From positions 1-7,002 of the forward strand of contig JAKFWB010000521.1 of assembly GCA_021732945.1 (NCBI GenBank): 7,002 nt of DNA, in the 5' to 3' direction. Source of the stretch: Porphyrobacter sp. GTDB taxonomy: Bacteria; Pseudomonadota; Alphaproteobacteria; Sphingomonadales; Sphingomonadaceae. The notes under the pieces were generated by a model. The model had not been told where the DNA came from. It ran no database searches and saw only the letters and a list, made by a program, of their open reading frames with translations. The position numbers and the translations under genes are program-made. Positions 5,627 to 7,002 of this stretch are shown here, in pieces. Positions within the stretch are counted from its first letter, which is position 1; each line of letters opens with the position of its first letter.

Positions 5627-7002
5627 TCCTTCGGGGCCATCCCCATCTGCCACAGGATAAAGGCGAATTCCTCCGCCGTTTCCTTGAGGCTGTTCCACCG
5701 CCCTGACTGCCCGCCATGGCCTGCGCCCATGTTGGTTTTCATCAGCAGCAGGTTGTCGTCGGTCTTCACCTCACGCAGCTTCGCGACCCACTTGGCGGGT
5801 TCCCAATAGGTGACGCGAGGATCGTTGAGGCCTGCGGTCACCAGCATCGGCGGGTAATCCTTCGCGACCACCTGATCATAGGGCGAGTACGACAGCAGAT
5901 AGGCAAACGCCTCCTTGCTCTCGATGGGGTTGCCCCATTCCTGCCATTCGCCGGGGGTGAGCGGCAGTTTTTCATTGAGCATCGTGTTCAGCACATCGAC
6001 GAAGGGCACATGCGCGACAATCGCGCCATATTGCTTGGGGTCCTGATTGACGATCGCTCCCATCAGCTCGCCGCCGGCCGATCCGCCGCTGGCGGTCACC
6101 ATGCCTTCGGCGGTGTAGCCTTTGGCGATGAGCCCGCGCCCGGCATCGACGAAATCGTTGAAGGTGTTGGTGCGTTCAAACAGCTTGCCCTGCAAATACC
6201 AGCGCCGCCCGAGATCATCCCCGCCGCGAATATGCGCGATGGCATAGGCAAAGCCGCGATCCACGAGGCTGAGGCGCGTGGTCGAAAAGCCCGGCGGGAT
6301 GGCATAGCCATAGGCACCATAAGCATAGAGATGCAGCGGCCCCGGACCTTCGATCCCGGCCTTTTTCAGGATCTCCGCCCGATCCTTGCGCATCACGATG
6401 CTCACCGGCACCATCGTCCCGTCGCGCGCCTGCACGCTCACCCGCTCGGTGGTGTAGAGGCTGGCATCGTATCCGCTCGGGATTTCCTGCTGCTTCAATT
6501 GTTCAAAGCCGCCGGACGCCACGTCATAATCGAACACCGTGCTCGGCGTGACCATGCTTTGGTAGGACAGCCGCAGCTTGCTCACCGCATATTCCGGGTT
6601 GTTGGCCAGGCCTGCGGTGTAGCTCGCTTCGGGGAAGGTGATCGGCGTGATCTTCGCCGCATCGCCATATTGGCGCATCTGGACCTGATCGAGGCCGTTC
6701 AACCGTCCTTCGGTGACGTAGAAATCCTTGAACAGGTCGAACCCGGTCAGATAGAATTCGTCCGACCCCGCGATCACCGTCTGCCAATCGCCTGGGCTGT
6801 TCAGATCGGCCTTGGCGAGGCGGAAATTGATGTTATCATCATTGGTCCACACCCACAGCACGCCATCGCGGACATAGACCGAGTATTCGACGCCCTTCTT
6901 GCGCGGCTTCACCACAATCGGCGCGGCGGTGGGGTTGGCGGCGGGCACGAGGCGCACTTCGCTCGTCTCATTGTCGCCTGAGGCGATGATCAGCCAGTCT
7001 TC
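5623..7002 (-). CDS. S9A family peptidase, oligopeptidase B-like (5' end outside window)
   Basis: About 459 C-terminal residues are visible, and the frame stays open to base 7002, so the start and part of the beta-propeller lie outside. The first visible part (EDWLIIASGDNETSEVRLVP) and the next roughly 190 residues are propeller repeats that gate substrate entry. The alpha/beta-hydrolase domain follows with a complete triad: nucleophile Ser in GGSAGGELMG (codon 6079-6081), Asp in AGLNDPRV (codon 5821-5823) and His in GAGHGGQSGR (codon 5716-5718). Other oligopeptidase B hallmarks are the AHIRGGDDLGRRWY stretch, VPFVDVLNTML, PLTPGEWQEWGNP and YWEPAKWVAKLR. Family members cleave short peptides, often after basic residues. 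Whether this one is cytoplasmic or exported cannot be seen without the N-terminus. Its stop overlaps the thioesterase start, so the two are probably one transcript. The family call is strong; strict Arg/Lys specificity is unverified. Confidence 0.9.
   Translation of the reverse strand, partial: EDWLIIASGDNETSEVRLVPAANPTAAPIVVKPRKKGVEYSVYVRDGVLWVWTNDDNINFRLAKADLNSPGDWQTVIAGSDEFYLTGFDLFKDFYVTEGRLNGLDQVQMRQYGDAAKITPITFPEASYTAGLANNPEYAVSKLRLSYQSMVTPSTVFDYDVASGGFEQLKQQEIPSGYDASLYTTERVSVQARDGTMVPVSIVMRKDRAEILKKAGIEGPGPLHLYAYGAYGYAIPPGFSTTRLSLVDRGFAYAIAHIRGGDDLGRRWYLQGKLFERTNTFNDFVDAGRGLIAKGYTAEGMVTASGGSAGGELMGAIVNQDPKQYGAIVAHVPFVDVLNTMLNEKLPLTPGEWQEWGNPIESKEAFAYLLSYSPYDQVVAKDYPPMLVTAGLNDPRVTYWEPAKWVAKLREVKTDDNLLLMKTNMGAGHGGQSGRWNSLKETAEEFAFILWQMGMAPKE

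Noticed and set aside
5716..6981. Long open frame (421 codons) on the plus strand opposite the S9 peptidase
   Set aside because: The opposite strand has the full catalytic triad and family motifs. This frame is low-complexity His/Arg/Ile-rich with no recognisable domain.
1..7002. Defence system, CRISPR array, prophage or toxin-antitoxin content
   Set aside because: All coding space is taken by recognisable housekeeping, signalling or membrane families. No repeat-spacer pattern, integrase, transposase or small toxin gene is visible.

Overview
The window is GC-rich (clearly above 60 % G+C by eye), densely packed chromosomal DNA. It looks like an alphaproteobacterium, most plausibly of the Sphingomonadales (Erythrobacter/Sphingomonas relatives). 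The reasons are inference from codon usage, the protein flavours (a sugar-transfer-type ATP-grasp protein, an oligopeptidase B-like S9 peptidase, a 7TM diguanylate cyclase) and an inverted repeat built on CTGAGC-TGTCGAAG, a type I recall as common in these genomes. Six genes of recognisable family plus one GDYxxLxY-type gene fill the window. No gene-free stretch exceeds 300 bases. I see no tRNA, rRNA, CRISPR array, insertion sequence or phage gene.

Layout. (1) 1-323, plus strand: 3' end of an ATP-grasp ligase-like gene. (2) 283-3160, minus strand: a three-gene set read leftward, a PstS-like phosphate-binding lipoprotein (2099-3160), then a DUF2157 polytopic membrane protein (903-2054), then a GDYxxLxY-family membrane-anchored protein (283-906). 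The last two overlap by ATGA, and the last one runs 41 bases antisense into the end of the ATP-grasp gene. (3) 3161-3362: a divergent control region with a good match to a PhoB binding site facing pstS. (4) 3363-5126, plus strand: a membrane diguanylate cyclase with a periplasmic sensor region, about seven membrane segments and a GGEEF domain. (5) 5139-5218: a 29+29 base imperfect inverted repeat between convergent genes. (6) 5204-7002, minus strand: an oligopeptidase B-like S9 peptidase (5' end outside the window) followed with a GTGA overlap by a hotdog acyl-CoA thioesterase.

How they may work together. The Pho box suggests that phosphate starvation switches on pstS and, through a 44-base gap with no terminator, the DUF2157/GDYxxLxY pair. 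That would tie two uncharacterised membrane proteins to phosphate stress; no PstC, PstA, PstB or PhoU is present here. The diguanylate cyclase is divergently transcribed from the same region and may be co-regulated, which would link phosphate status or an envelope signal to c-di-GMP; this is inference. The peptidase-thioesterase pair looks like ordinary housekeeping or catabolic accessory content. The most interesting points are the Pho box with its unusual downstream genes, the Shine-Dalgarno-masking hairpin at the DUF2157/GDYxxLxY junction, the missing I-site of the cyclase, and the repeat that supplies the thioesterase stop codon.
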